NCBI RefSeq assembly: GCF_036511935.1
Contig: NZ_AP028878.1
Span: 4,774,001 to 4,838,000 of the forward strand
Source: Marinobacter nanhaiticus D15-8W
GTDB lineage: Bacteria; Pseudomonadota; Gammaproteobacteria; Pseudomonadales; Oleiphilaceae
DNA length: 64,000 nucleotides
Reading direction: 5' to 3'
In this document: one piece after another, positions 35,526-46,291 of the stretch
Position numbering within the stretch: the first letter of the stretch is position 1
Layout of the letters: each line of letters begins with the position of its first letter
Translations under genes and position numbers: made by a program
The notes under the pieces: generated by a model
Told to the model about the DNA's origin: nothing
Databases searched by the model: none
The model's input: only the letters and a program-made list of their open reading frames with translations

Positions 35526-35686
35526 ATCGCCCGTCTAAATCGTCATTTCGCCAGATTTTGACATTATTTCTGCCATTTCGAAACTGCAATCTGACATAAC
35601 CAAACCGCATAATGGGCCCAATTAAAGGTGTAAGACCGTCGAGCTTTGATACCTAACCATCTGAAAGCCGGTCCGTAAATTTCTGA

Positions 35687-36913
<1,227 letters not shown>

Positions 36914-36969
36914 TTGCGGTTCGCCGCTGTAGTGTCACGTAAGAGATGTCACGAGAGAGAGGATGCGCC

Positions 36970-38106
36970 ATGATCATTCGACCGATTGCGCATAAGGACC
37001 TGCCCGCCCTGCAGGCGATCGCCGTGGAGTCCGGTCCGGGCTTTACCTCACTGGTGGATGACCGGGAATTCCTGGTCAACAAGATCCAGCACTCAATCGA
37101 CAGCTTTGCCAGCCGCGCCGAACAGCCCGGAGACGAGGGCTACCTGTTCGTCCTGGAAGACCCGGAGACCGGCGAGGTGATCGGCACCACCGGTATCGAG
37201 GCCTCCGTGGGCCTGGCGAGTCCGCTTTACCACTACCACAAGAGTCAGGTTGTGCATCACTCCCGTGAGCTGGGTCTGTTCAAGCGGGTGGACGTGCTCA
37301 ACATGTGTAACCACTACACTGGCTGCAGCGAGATCTGCACACTGTTCCTGCGCCCGCAGTTCCGTCGGCCCAACGCCGGCAAGCTGCTATCCAAGGTGCG
37401 CTTCCTGTTCATGGCGCAGAACGCGCAGCGCTTTGCCAGCACGGTGATTGCCGAGATGCGCGGCGTTTCCAGTGACGACGGCGTATCCCCGTTCTGGGAC
37501 TGGCTGCGCACCAACTTTGTCGACCTGGATTTTGCCACCGTGACCCAGCTGGTTGGCGCCGGCAACAACGGCTTTATTGCCGAGCTGATGCCTAAGTACC
37601 CGCTCTATACCCATCTTATGAGCGGTGATGCCCAGGGCGTGATCGGTGAGGTCCACGAGAAAACCCGCCCGGCCCTGCGCATGCTGGAGGCCGAAGGTTT
37701 CCGCCACAAGGGCTACGTGGACCTGTTTGATGCCGGCCCCACCGTGGAAGCCGAACTGGAGCAGATCCGCAGCATCGCCGATTCCATCGAGTGCACGGTG
37801 CAGGTGATCAAGGACGGCACGTCCGCCTTCAAGCCAAAGCCTGACGGTGCCGGGCAAGCGATCATGGTGGCCAACACCGAGGTGGAGGGTTTTCGCGCTA
37901 CGGTGACAGATCAGGCAACCTACCTCGCCCAGCACAGTCTGCTACAACTACCTTCATCGTTAGCCGAATCCCTCGGCCTGCGCGACGGCGCCAGCGCGCG
38001 CTTTATCCCGATGGCGACCGCCAAGACCAGCGGCCTGCCCGAGTCCGCTGCCGCCCAACCCGTTCCGCAGCCCCGTCAGCAACAGGAGCTCAAGTATGCA
38101 CTCTGA
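36970..38106 (+). CDS. astA: Arginine N-succinyltransferase
   Basis: 378 residues. AstA starts the arginine succinyltransferase pathway by succinylating arginine with succinyl-CoA. The N-terminal IIRPIAHKDLPALQAIAVESGPGFTSL and the downstream LYHYHKSQVVHHSRELGLFKRVDVLNMCNHYTG are typical. An ATG at 36946 is in frame, but ATG 36970 carries the better site (GAGAGAGG) and the usual family start MIIRP. It overlaps the DUF1338 gene by 11 nt. A tail of about 25 Pro/Gln/Ala residues at the C-terminus is low complexity. Confidence 0.93.
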   Translation: MIIRPIAHKDLPALQAIAVESGPGFTSLVDDREFLVNKIQHSIDSFASRAEQPGDEGYLFVLEDPETGEVIGTTGIEASVGLASPLYHYHKSQVVHHSRELGLFKRVDVLNMCNHYTGCSEICTLFLRPQFRRPNAGKLLSKVRFLFMAQNAQRFASTVIAEMRGVSSDDGVSPFWDWLRTNFVDLDFATVTQLVGAGNNGFIAELMPKYPLYTHLMSGDAQGVIGEVHEKTRPALRMLEAEGFRHKGYVDLFDAGPTVEAELEQIRSIADSIECTVQVIKDGTSAFKPKPDGAGQAIMVANTEVEGFRATVTDQATYLAQHSLLQLPSSLAESLGLRDGASARFIPMATAKTSGLPESAAAQPVPQPRQQQELKYAL

Positions 38107-38902
38107 TCGCGATACCCTTTTCCAGAACCTCTGGGACAATTACCGCGAGGTGACACCCAAGGCCGAAGAGATCCACCGTATTCTCGGCGGCACCCAGGGC
38201 AGCGAGATCGTTAACGACCATATTGCCCTGCGCACCTTCAACCTCGACAAGGTCAGCCTGAGCAAGCTGGCCGAGCATTTCATCCAATTAGGCTACACAG
38301 AAGGCGGCGAATACCACTTCGAAGCCAAGAAGCTCTACGCCAAGCACTTCGAGCATGAAGATCCGACCGCACCGAAGGTTTTTATTTCCGAACTGTTGAC
38401 CGAGAAATTTTCGCCGGAGCTGCAGAAGATCGTTCACGAGATGGTGGACCAGGTCAGCGAGGAGGCGGTCACCGCCGACAACTTCCTCTACTCCGGTACC
38501 CATTGGAAGGTGGACTACGACACCTACAAGAAATTACTGGATGAAAGCGAATACGCGGCCTGGATGGCAGCCTGGGGCTATCGCGCCAACCATTTCACTG
38601 TCAGCGTGAACCAACTAAAGAATTTCAAGACGCTGGAAGAAGTGAACCAGTTGCTGAAGGACGAGGGCTACACCCTCAACAGTTCCGGTGGTGAGATCAA
38701 GGGCTCGCCGGAAGAACTGCTGGAGCAGTCCTCCACCATGGCGGACAAGGTCGAAGTCCGCTTCAGTGACCAGACTGCAACGATTCCGAGCTGTTTCTAT
38801 GAGTTCGCCCTGCGCTATCCGAAGGCGGACGGTCATCTGTACTCAGGCTTTGTCGCCGCCTCCGCGGACAAGATCTTCGAGAGCACCGACGCCGGGATGT
38901 AA
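38096..38902 (+). CDS. DUF1338-family protein (2-oxoadipate dioxygenase/decarboxylase fold)
   Basis: 268 residues. It matches the DUF1338 family, whose characterised members (HglS and plant relatives) are iron(II) enzymes that turn 2-oxoadipate into 2-hydroxyglutarate in lysine catabolism. The fold resembles VOC proteins. Candidate metal residues are the His in NDHIALRTF (near residue 42), the His in YRANHFTVSV (near residue 165) and the Glu in YEFALRYP (near residue 243). The start overlaps the end of astA, so it belongs to the ast operon. It is shorter than the HglS type (above 400 residues), so its substrate here may differ. Confidence 0.83.
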   Translation: MHSDRDTLFQNLWDNYREVTPKAEEIHRILGGTQGSEIVNDHIALRTFNLDKVSLSKLAEHFIQLGYTEGGEYHFEAKKLYAKHFEHEDPTAPKVFISELLTEKFSPELQKIVHEMVDQVSEEAVTADNFLYSGTHWKVDYDTYKKLLDESEYAAWMAAWGYRANHFTVSVNQLKNFKTLEEVNQLLKDEGYTLNSSGGEIKGSPEELLEQSSTMADKVEVRFSDQTATIPSCFYEFALRYPKADGHLYSGFVAASADKIFESTDAGM

Positions 38903-39001
38903 CGCCGCCGTGTGCGGAGAACTGTGCTAGGGTCAGAAGTAACAGCCGGTGCACGAGCTCCCGGCTCCAGTATGCGGTCTACAGCAACGGCTGACCCTGT
39001 C

Positions 39002-39538
39002 ATGGCCCAAGCGCATAATGAGTGGATAGAGGGCGCCCTATGCCCTCTGCACACGCCAAAATTCCTTTGCGACGAGATGCTGCGTGGCTTTGGCCAGTGG
39101 CTGCGCGTGGCCGGTTATGACACCACCTTACCCGCCAGCGGCACGCAGGACCGGGATATCCTCGCCGCCGCCATCGCCGAGAACCGGTGGCTCATTACCC
39201 GGGACCGCGAACTGCTCGAACACCGGGACGCCCCACAGCACGTTATCTACCTTGCCAGCGATGGACTGGAAGCCAACCTCAGGGAACTGACCCGCCGTCT
39301 CAACCTGGACTGGCACCACGCGCCCTTCTCACGCTGTAAACGCTGCAATACACCACTGGAACCAGGCAACCTGCCCGGCCGTGAACATCCGCCCTATGCC
39401 TGGCAAAAGGTGTTCTGTCATTGCCCCTACTGTGAGCAAACCTATTGGGAAGGCAGTCATGTGAAACGTATGCGGGAGAAGCTCCAGCGTTTCGGCCGCT
39501 GGCGTCGGTTCCCTGATGCCACACCGACGTCCGCCTAG
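39002..39538 (+). CDS. Mut7-C RNase-domain protein with zinc ribbon
   Basis: About 178 residues. The segment FLCDEMLRGFGQWLRVAGYDT near residue 21 and the acidic residues in QDRDILAAA and ITRDRELLEH are the PIN-like Mut7-C signature. A C-terminal zinc ribbon follows with CKRC near residue 113 and CPYC near residue 142. Such proteins are presumed RNases; targets are unknown. The start is uncertain: GTG 38912, ATG 38972 and ATG 39002 are in frame and none has a good ribosome binding site. The 39002 start gives the common domain length. It converges on the desaturase gene with a 4-nt overlap. Confidence 0.75.
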   Translation: MAQAHNEWIEGALCPLHTPKFLCDEMLRGFGQWLRVAGYDTTLPASGTQDRDILAAAIAENRWLITRDRELLEHRDAPQHVIYLASDGLEANLRELTRRLNLDWHHAPFSRCKRCNTPLEPGNLPGREHPPYAWQKVFCHCPYCEQTYWEGSHVKRMREKLQRFGRWRRFPDATPTSA

Positions 39539-40659
39539 ATGGAGGGCTCTGAGACGATGCCGCGCTGCGCCACACCACTGACCGCGGCAACGGAGGTAAT
39601 ACGCTGGTTGCGGACGTCCCACAGGTTGTTCTTCAGAGCGGCCGGGATATCTTTCAGGGAAACGCGCCTCACGTCCTCGAACAGGTGGCTATAAGCCTCG
39701 TGGCAGGCCGCCAGCCGGTAGTTGGGAATCGATGCGGACAGGTGGTGGATGTGATGGTAGGCGATATTGGCGGTAAACCAGTTCAGCCACTTTGGCACCA
39801 CCAGGAAACTGGTACCGTCCACAGCGGCGCGGTTGTAGTCCCAATGCGCCTCGTCGGCCGCCCAGGCATCCTCGAAATTGTGCTGCACGGTGAACAGGAT
39901 GATGCCGCCAGCGCCTGACAGCGACAGGCTGATCAGGTAGATGGTGAAGAAGGCGGCCTGGCCGACCGCCAGGCACATGATCAACCAGATCGACAGCAGC
40001 ACCACATTGTTGCCGCTCATGTGACGATAGTCTTTCCAAGTCTTCCAGTAGCGGCACTCGAAATTGCCGGCGATGGTCCGGATCGGCGTGGTCGGCTGCT
40101 TCAACTTGGTTTTGACGATATGGCTGAGCAGCATCAGGCTGCCTTTGATCCAGGTGAAACGGGGGTTGAAGATCAGGTAGAGAAAGCCGCCGACCGGCGC
40201 CACGAAGATGTTGCGGGTAGCCCGATACATCCGTTGTTGCTTGGGCGACAGGGCGTTGTATTCATCGACGGAAAGGGTTGCGAGCGGGCCACGGTACTGG
40301 TCCCAGTTGCCATTCGTGGCGTGGTGAAACGCATGGTTCTTGGACCAAACGTATTGCGGCATGCCGCAGATCACCCCAAGGACGAACCCCGCAACCTGGT
40401 TGTATTTACGGGTAGCGAACAGGGAATTGTGCCCAGCCTCGTGCATCAGCACGAACACCCGCAGCAGGAACAGGCAAAGCACGGCAACGCAGGCGGCGGT
40501 GAGCCAATAGGATATCGACAGGCTTTGGATCGTCAGGTACCAAACGGCAAGGTAGGGAACGACAGTGGAGGCCATCTGGCCCAGGGCGATGGCGTCGCTC
40601 TTCCCGGAAAATTCGGCGACGATCTTCTTTTCCTTGGCGAGCGTTTGAATAGAACCCAT
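39535..40659 (-). CDS. Membrane fatty acid desaturase / hydroxylase-like
   Basis: 374 residues. The three histidine boxes of the di-iron integral desaturases are HEAGHNS near residue 73, HAFHHATN near residue 110 and HHIHHLS near residue 310. About four to six membrane segments are predicted. The family puts double bonds or hydroxyl groups on acyl lipids, usually in response to cold or to make special lipids. Regiospecificity cannot be read. The 283-bp gap upstream (40660-40942) separates it from the beta-lactamase gene. Confidence 0.88.
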   Translation of the reverse strand: MGSIQTLAKEKKIVAEFSGKSDAIALGQMASTVVPYLAVWYLTIQSLSISYWLTAACVAVLCLFLLRVFVLMHEAGHNSLFATRKYNQVAGFVLGVICGMPQYVWSKNHAFHHATNGNWDQYRGPLATLSVDEYNALSPKQQRMYRATRNIFVAPVGGFLYLIFNPRFTWIKGSLMLLSHIVKTKLKQPTTPIRTIAGNFECRYWKTWKDYRHMSGNNVVLLSIWLIMCLAVGQAAFFTIYLISLSLSGAGGIILFTVQHNFEDAWAADEAHWDYNRAAVDGTSFLVVPKWLNWFTANIAYHHIHHLSASIPNYRLAACHEAYSHLFEDVRRVSLKDIPAALKNNLWDVRNQRITSVAAVSGVAQRGIVSEPSI

Positions 40660-40942
40660 GCGCTAACATCTCATAGCGTCGTTGTTGTTTTTATCCCTCC
40701 TTTACGGCGCTAAACGCCGAGGCCCCCGTTCCTGCGAAAGCCCTGCGGATCCTGACTGCACCCCACTCGGAGCTCAAAGACGAAATAAATGCTTTTGTAA
40801 ATGTGTCGCCAAGCACTCATTTGATATTGAAATCGGTTTGCATTATCAGGTAATCGCGAGGCCAAACTAACACGCCCTGCACCAGATTGGTACGAAAGTC
40901 CTGGAGTTTTGGGAAACAATTTGTGACAGACACGAGGCTCCG

Positions 40943-41839
40943 TCAGTCATTTCCATGCCGCACTGTTGCGGTTACCAGCCGTCCGACTTCGGCATGGACA
41001 GCACTCTGGGCCTCGTTGGATAGAGCAGAATCGGAGTAGTACACGGCAATCAGGATAGGCCCACCGTCCGAGTGCCAGACGATAGCCACATCGTTGCTCG
41101 CACCCCGCGCTCCGGAACCCGTCTTGTCGCCCACCGTCCAATCGGGATCAAGTCCCGCACGCAGCTTGGCGTCGCCGGTGGTATTGCGGATCAGCCAGTC
41201 GTGCAAGCGTTTCTTCGATGCCGGGGACAACGCATCACCTACCAGGGCCGCCTGCATGGCATTCAGCATTGCGGACGGCGTAGTCGTATCGCGCTCGTCG
41301 CCGGGCAGGTTGGCATTCAGCTCTGGCTCGTACCGGTCCAGGCGGGAGACCTCATCCCCCAATGTTCGCATGTAATCGGTCAGGCCCTCAGGGCCACCCA
41401 AGGTTTCCAGCAGCAGATTCGCGGCGGTGTTGTCACTGTAGCGAATGGCCGCATCGCTCAGCTCTGCAACCGTCATTTCGCCCTCCGGCAGGTGCTGCTT
41501 GGCGATAGGCGCGTAGGAGAGGATATCGCTGTCGTCATACCGAACCTGGCGATCCAGCGTTTCTTCACCTGCATCCACACGGGACAGGACAGCCGCCACC
41601 AACACCCACTTGAAGGTACTGGTCATGGCGAAGCGTTCGTCGGCGCGATGGCCAAAGCGGTCCCCGGTCTCGGTGTCCCACACCGCCACACCAAGCCGGC
41701 CGCCCTTGGCTGATTCGAGGTCGGCCACGGCATGAGTGAAGGCTTCAGCCCGGGAGAGCTCGGTTTGTGCCACCGCCATGGTGGTCACGAAAAGAAAGAC
41801 CAGAAACGACGCCAAAGTGAGAGCCGGTCGGGTTTGCAT
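40943..41839 (-). CDS. bla: Class A (serine) beta-lactamase
   Basis: 298 residues with a signal peptide (ALTLASFLVFLFVTTMAVAQ). All class A motifs are intact: STFK (Ser70/Lys73 in Ambler numbering), SDN (130-132), ELNAN carrying Glu166 and Asn170, and KTGSGARGASND (KTG, 234-236). The RDTTTP stretch is also typical. It should hydrolyse penicillins and perhaps narrow cephalosporins; carbapenemase features are not evident. It lacks a neighbouring ampR-type regulator or mobile element, so it looks chromosomal and native. ATG 41839 is set by an AGGAG site. Confidence 0.93.
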   Translation of the reverse strand: MQTRPALTLASFLVFLFVTTMAVAQTELSRAEAFTHAVADLESAKGGRLGVAVWDTETGDRFGHRADERFAMTSTFKWVLVAAVLSRVDAGEETLDRQVRYDDSDILSYAPIAKQHLPEGEMTVAELSDAAIRYSDNTAANLLLETLGGPEGLTDYMRTLGDEVSRLDRYEPELNANLPGDERDTTTPSAMLNAMQAALVGDALSPASKKRLHDWLIRNTTGDAKLRAGLDPDWTVGDKTGSGARGASNDVAIVWHSDGGPILIAVYYSDSALSNEAQSAVHAEVGRLVTATVRHGND

Positions 41840-41967
41840 GCTGGGTTTCTCCTTAACCAATGCAGGTCTCGGCCATGAGCGGACGGGATCGGAGCGGCAG
41901 GTTAACCCAACGGCAGACTGAAGTGGGGATGGAATCGGGATGAATTATGGATCAAATGTGGCAAGAC

Positions 41968-41992
41968 CTGCGCCTCCACAGCGGAGGCGCAG
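41968..41992. terminator. Stem-loop downstream of the VOC gene
   Basis: CTGCGCCTCC (41968-41977) pairs perfectly with GGAGGCGCAG (41983-41992) around a 5-nt loop. No T-run follows on either strand, so it is likely an mRNA 3'-end structure of the leftward VOC gene. Confidence 0.5.
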
Positions 41993-42029
41993 CAACAGGT
42001 ACGTTAAAAGGGGCTGACTCGCCAGGCCG

Positions 42030-42443
42030 TCACTCCTCCGTCACCGGCCCGCCAATCGACCAGACGTGCCCGAAGGGATCCTTTAATTGGCCGTAGCGGT
42101 CGCCCCAGAACTGGTTGTCCAGCGGCATGATGATCTCGGCCCCGGCATCGACCGCCTGCTTCCAGATGGCGTCGGCGTCAGGCACGTTCAAATGGACGGT
42201 ACAACTCACTCCCCCGAGTAACGTCGGGGCCTTGGCACCACCGAAATCGCCATATTCCGGAAATTCATCATGCAGGTACAGGTCGCCGTTGGTGCCGAAT
42301 TTCAGGTGGGCATGCATCAGCCGCCGACCGTCCTCGGCGGGGTATTTTTCCTCCAGCTTGGCGCCAAACGCCGACGCGTAGAACGCGATGGCCGCTTCAC
42401 CATCGTTAACCACAAGGTGGGGAATCGGAACAAGTTCGTTCAT
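42030..42443 (-). CDS. VOC-family protein (PhnB/glyoxalase-like)
   Basis: 137 residues, two beta-alpha-beta-beta-beta units typical of the VOC fold. The start (ELVPIPHLVVNDGEAAIAFYASAFGAK) and the end (WGDRYGQLKDPFGHVWSIG) are those of PhnB/YycE-type proteins. Function is unknown for most of the group; some bind or modify small metabolites or antibiotics. Metal ligands are partly present (His in MHAHLKFG and Glu/His at the C-terminus). Confidence 0.88.
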   Translation of the reverse strand: MNELVPIPHLVVNDGEAAIAFYASAFGAKLEEKYPAEDGRRLMHAHLKFGTNGDLYLHDEFPEYGDFGGAKAPTLLGGVSCTVHLNVPDADAIWKQAVDAGAEIIMPLDNQFWGDRYGQLKDPFGHVWSIGGPVTEE

Positions 42444-42651
42444 GTCTTATCTCCCTATAAACATGGATTGAACCGCGACAGCCCAGGAACCGCGTCCTCC
42501 TGGAAGCACCAGACACCCGCACCGAAGCGGGCGTATTTCATTCTGGACCCTGCCGCCCGAAGCCGGTAGTGGTTAAATGGGCGACTCAACGCCTCACTGA
42601 TTTATCCAGGGGCTGTCGTCAACGTATATCCGAGAGGGAGAGCGCAGCCCC

Positions 42652-43290
42652 TCATTCTTCGGTCTGCGCCAGCTGGTCATCGATAGCCTGGGCCGCCTTC
42701 AAGGCCGGGCGATCGGCAAGCAGGGCCGCATAGGCTTCGAATTCGGGGCGCTTGGGAAGGGAACCAAACTGCATTCCCCACATTACGTGGGCGCCCACAT
42801 AAACGTCCGCAGCGGTAAAGCTGTCGCCGGCAATATAGGGCGTTCCGGAGAGGCCCGTAGCGAGCGTATCGACCACCAGATCGTAGTGGCCATACCCGAC
42901 CATTCGTTGCTGTTCCTCGCTAATACTCACGTTCAATGTCTGGTTAACGACGGCTGCCTCCAGTGGACCGGCGGCGAAGAACAGCCAGCGATAATAGGCC
43001 GCGCGCTCGTTCAATGCCGGCGCCAGTCCCGTCCCGGGAAACACATCGGCCAGGTAGGCGCAAATTGCCGCGCACTCGGTCACCACGTGTCCTTTATGGG
43101 TAATGGCCGGCACCTTACCCATCGGGTTGATGGCCAGATAATCGTTTTCTTTCATCGAAGTGTCGTAGCCCAGCAGCACCTGGCGATAATCCGCTCCGGT
43201 TTCCTCCAGCATCCAGCGAACGATTCGCCCGCGGGACATGGGGTGGGTGTAGAACACAAGGTCGCAGCCGGGGGATTCAGTCAGCGCCAT
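42652..43290 (-). CDS. Glutathione S-transferase
   Basis: 212 residues. The N-terminal thioredoxin-like domain starts LVFYTHPMSRGRIVRWMLEE, has NPMGKVPAI (the cis-Pro loop) and the VVTECAAICAYLAD glutathione contact. The C-terminal helical domain follows. It should conjugate or reduce small electrophiles with glutathione; substrate unknown. ATG 43290 has an AAGGAGA site; the open frame upstream to 43461 codes for basic, uncharacteristic sequence. Confidence 0.9.
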   Translation of the reverse strand: MALTESPGCDLVFYTHPMSRGRIVRWMLEETGADYRQVLLGYDTSMKENDYLAINPMGKVPAITHKGHVVTECAAICAYLADVFPGTGLAPALNERAAYYRWLFFAAGPLEAAVVNQTLNVSISEEQQRMVGYGHYDLVVDTLATGLSGTPYIAGDSFTAADVYVGAHVMWGMQFGSLPKRPEFEAYAALLADRPALKAAQAIDDQLAQTEE

Positions 43291-43381
43291 GGGAGTCTCC
43301 TTGTGACGTGATCTGTGGGAACGGAAACTAGAGCATAGACGAGATGTACCGAATTGGACGGTATTCCTCGACGTGCCGCCG

Positions 43382-44470
43382 TCACCACTCCTCGTTATAC
43401 AGAATCGACACGCTCCCCCCGCTGAGCGCACTGCCCACATTGACCGACGCCGATGCGCCAATATTGTCTACCCACGACGACCCGCCAGACATATCGAACA
43501 GCCAGCCAATGCCAAACTCGTAATAGTTGTCCGTGGCCAACGTGCGTGCGACTTCACCGCCCACGTCGATACGCTTGGCGGAGAAGCGCAGCCGGTTGTC
43601 CACATCCGAGATTTGCGGCAGGTCCGCATGGATGTATGCCGCGTTAACCCAGCTCCAGGTCTCCGGTTCAACCTCGTCTGCCGCGCGGCCCGAGCTCACC
43701 GCATCGCCGGCGTAGTAGGTGTAGGTGCTGCTCACGTGCCAGGGAAACGACTCCGCCTGGCTCTTGTAAGTCAGGTCGGTGCGGACCGAACCCACCAGTG
43801 CAGTAACGCTACTGTTGAACAAGAGGCCGTCCACGTCCGCTGCAGCAGCCTGGGAATAGATGCTGTTGTAGTCGTGATCGTTCTGGTAGCGCACCAGATG
43901 CGCGCCGACACCGAATGAGGCTTTCCAGTGCTCGGAGAATTTGTAATTGACGCCACCACCCAGAAAACCGCCATAAACACGGCTCTTGCTGGTATCACTG
44001 GCCTCGTTCGAGGACTGTTCCGGTGGTGTTTGCGGCCGGTAGACAACGTCCTGCTCGGCCTGGAAGTACATCAGCCTGGCGCGAATGTACTTCGAGAAAC
44101 CCTGCTCGACCTCCTCCGTTTTCCAATGCCAGGGCAACACGAACGTCCTGACCTTGCGCCGACGGTTCACCGATTCCGATGAGCCGAACTGCTCGCTGTC
44201 CAGCCCCACGAAAGATCCCGGATCGAACTGCAACGCGCCGAGACTGACGGCATCCTTATCGGTCAGGATCAGGGAGGTCTCGATTACGGACTCGATTTGC
44301 TGCCCCGCGGACCGGGATACGGCGCCCGATTCAGCGGCAGGCACTGCCATTGGCAGCGTAGTGAATACAATGAGCGGTACCTGGACCCGAAGGGCCGCCC
44401 TGCCCCAAAAGGAAGACAGGGCCCGGTCGGTCGCTTCATTCCGCGTTTCCATGCGTTCTTGCGTAGCCAT
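43382..44470 (-). CDS. Outer-membrane beta-barrel, solitary autotransporter-like
   Basis: 362 residues. A basic N-terminus and hydrophobic segment (VPLIVFTTLPMAVPAAES) make a signal peptide; the rest alternates hydrophobic and polar residues with glycine turns (VYGGFLGGGVNYKFSEHWKASFGVGAHLVRY, YEFGIGWLFDM). The ending YNEEW is aromatic. It resembles the solitary outer-membrane autotransporter-like barrels of marine gammaproteobacteria. The cargo, if any, is unknown. ATG 44470 is preferred (ACGGAACG upstream). Confidence 0.62.
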   Translation of the reverse strand: MATQERMETRNEATDRALSSFWGRAALRVQVPLIVFTTLPMAVPAAESGAVSRSAGQQIESVIETSLILTDKDAVSLGALQFDPGSFVGLDSEQFGSSESVNRRRKVRTFVLPWHWKTEEVEQGFSKYIRARLMYFQAEQDVVYRPQTPPEQSSNEASDTSKSRVYGGFLGGGVNYKFSEHWKASFGVGAHLVRYQNDHDYNSIYSQAAAADVDGLLFNSSVTALVGSVRTDLTYKSQAESFPWHVSSTYTYYAGDAVSSGRAADEVEPETWSWVNAAYIHADLPQISDVDNRLRFSAKRIDVGGEVARTLATDNYYEFGIGWLFDMSGGSSWVDNIGASASVNVGSALSGGSVSILYNEEW

Positions 44471-44862
44471 CGTTCCGTCACCTGGGTAGGCACCAGACAG
44501 CGACTTGGTGCAAGGAGTCTGAAACCTCAATTGGGGAGAGGCCTACATCTCTGAGGCTAGTGCAGAAGAAGGCGAACTGTCGATAAACAGAGCTAAAGAC
44601 TCGCCCAGAACACAACAGAAAAAACGAACACATTGCCATTTCTTTACGAATCCGGTTCTTCCTTGAGTTTTTCAAACCGCTCTTATATAGGTTGGGGGTA
44701 ACGGGTTTAACGGCATGTTCAGACTCTGGATGAGTCCGTCGCGGTATTGCCGATCGACCCTTCGCACAGTGCAACACCGATACCACACCAGAGGAGATAC
44801 CCCGAGCGCCTACGTTTTCGCCCGCGGAATCGGAATCCAGATAAAACGAAAAAGGACAGGCA
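44471..44862. other. 392-bp gene-free region
   Basis: Divergent control region between the leftward barrel gene and the rightward GltS-like gene. The stretch 44570-44700 is AT-richer than its surroundings. I see no RNA gene, strong operator or convincing open frame. Confidence 0.5.
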
Positions 44863-46287
44863 ATGAGCGCCGATCAGATTGGTTTTGCCCTGTTAATCCT
44901 TGCCGTACTGCTGTTCCTCGGCAAATGGGTACGCATGAACTGGCGTCCCGCCCAGAAGCTCTTCCTCCCCGCCTCGATCCTTGCCGGCGCTATTGGGCTC
45001 ATTCTCGGTCCCGGCGTCCTTGGCCTTCTGGTGCGCACGACCGTTGGCCCCGAAGCCCCCCTCGCCCAGGGCGCGATTCCCGAATCAATGCTCGAAATCT
45101 GGAGCGACTTGCCGGGACTACTGATCAACGTGGTCTTTGCCACCTTACTGTTGGGGGTCCCGCTACCGAAATGGAAACACGTCTGGAACCTCGCGGGGCC
45201 CCAGCTCGCGTTTGGTGTAACACTCGGCGCGGGTCAGTACGTCATCGGTATCCTGATTGCCGCGCTGGTCCTGGCACCGGTTTTCGGTCTACCGCTCATG
45301 GCCGGCGCACTGATCGAGATCGGTTTCGAGGGCGGTCATGGGACGGCCGCCGGTCTGCAAGAGGTGTTCGCGGACCTCGACTTCCCCGAAGGGGCTGACC
45401 TCGCCGTCGGCATGGCGACCGTGGGTGTCATATCCGGCATTGTCGGCGGCATCATCCTTATCAACTGGGGGGTGCGTAACGGCAAGAGCGCCGTCCTGGA
45501 CAAAGACGTCGGCGAAATCCCCCACAGCCAGCAGCGGGGCCTGATCCACAAGGATGAACGCCCTGTGTCTGCCGGCGGCATGACCGTACGCTCGGAATCG
45601 ATCGAACCACTGACACTGCATTTCGCGTTCGTCGCCATGGCGATTTTGGTGGGCGTCGGCATTCTCGAAGGGTTGATCTGGATCGAGGAACACACCTGGG
45701 GTGCCGGCGAAGACGGCATTGAATTGCTGGGCGCCGTACCACTCTTCCCCTTGGCCATGATTGGCGGACTAATCGTTCAGCAAGTGCTCACACGCATCGA
45801 CAGGAACGATCTGCTGGATCGCCAGACGATGGTCCGGATACAGGGCATCGCACTCGATATCCTCATCGCCGCAGCAATCGCCAGCCTGTCCCTGGCAGTC
45901 ATCGCCTCCAACCTGATGCCTTTCATCCTGCTGGGTGTCGCGGGCATCGCCTGGAACGTCTGCCTGTTCCTGTTCCTTGCACCGCGCGTCATCCCGAGAT
46001 ACTGGTTCGAACGCGGTATCGGCGACATCGGCCAGTCCATGGGTGTGACCGCTACCGGCCTGATCCTGATGAAGATCGCCGATCCGGACAACAAGACCCC
46101 GGCCTACGAGGCGTTCGGCTACAAGCAGATGGTATTCGAACCTTTCTTCGGTGGCGGTTTGATTACCGGTATCGCGCTACCCGTTATCTACAACTTCGGG
46201 CCCTGGCCCCTGTTCGGCGTGATGCTGGCCCTGGTGATTGTGGGGATTGGATCGGGGCTACTCTACTTCGGCAGGCTCAAGGAGTAG
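44863..46287 (+). CDS. Sodium/glutamate symporter-type carrier (GltS/ESS-like)
   Basis: 474 residues with about 12 membrane helices. The family signatures are a Gly-rich loop with GFEGGHGTAAG near residue 157 and a related internal repeat near FEPFFGGGLITG (residue 425). This ESS family moves glutamate or other dicarboxylates with Na+. A linker of about 50 residues between the two halves (VLDKDVGEIPHSQQRGLIHKD) is cytoplasmic and charged. The substrate is not established. Confidence 0.8.
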   Translation: MSADQIGFALLILAVLLFLGKWVRMNWRPAQKLFLPASILAGAIGLILGPGVLGLLVRTTVGPEAPLAQGAIPESMLEIWSDLPGLLINVVFATLLLGVPLPKWKHVWNLAGPQLAFGVTLGAGQYVIGILIAALVLAPVFGLPLMAGALIEIGFEGGHGTAAGLQEVFADLDFPEGADLAVGMATVGVISGIVGGIILINWGVRNGKSAVLDKDVGEIPHSQQRGLIHKDERPVSAGGMTVRSESIEPLTLHFAFVAMAILVGVGILEGLIWIEEHTWGAGEDGIELLGAVPLFPLAMIGGLIVQQVLTRIDRNDLLDRQTMVRIQGIALDILIAAAIASLSLAVIASNLMPFILLGVAGIAWNVCLFLFLAPRVIPRYWFERGIGDIGQSMGVTATGLILMKIADPDNKTPAYEAFGYKQMVFEPFFGGGLITGIALPVIYNFGPWPLFGVMLALVIVGIGSGLLYFGRLKE

Positions 46288-46291
46288 CGCG

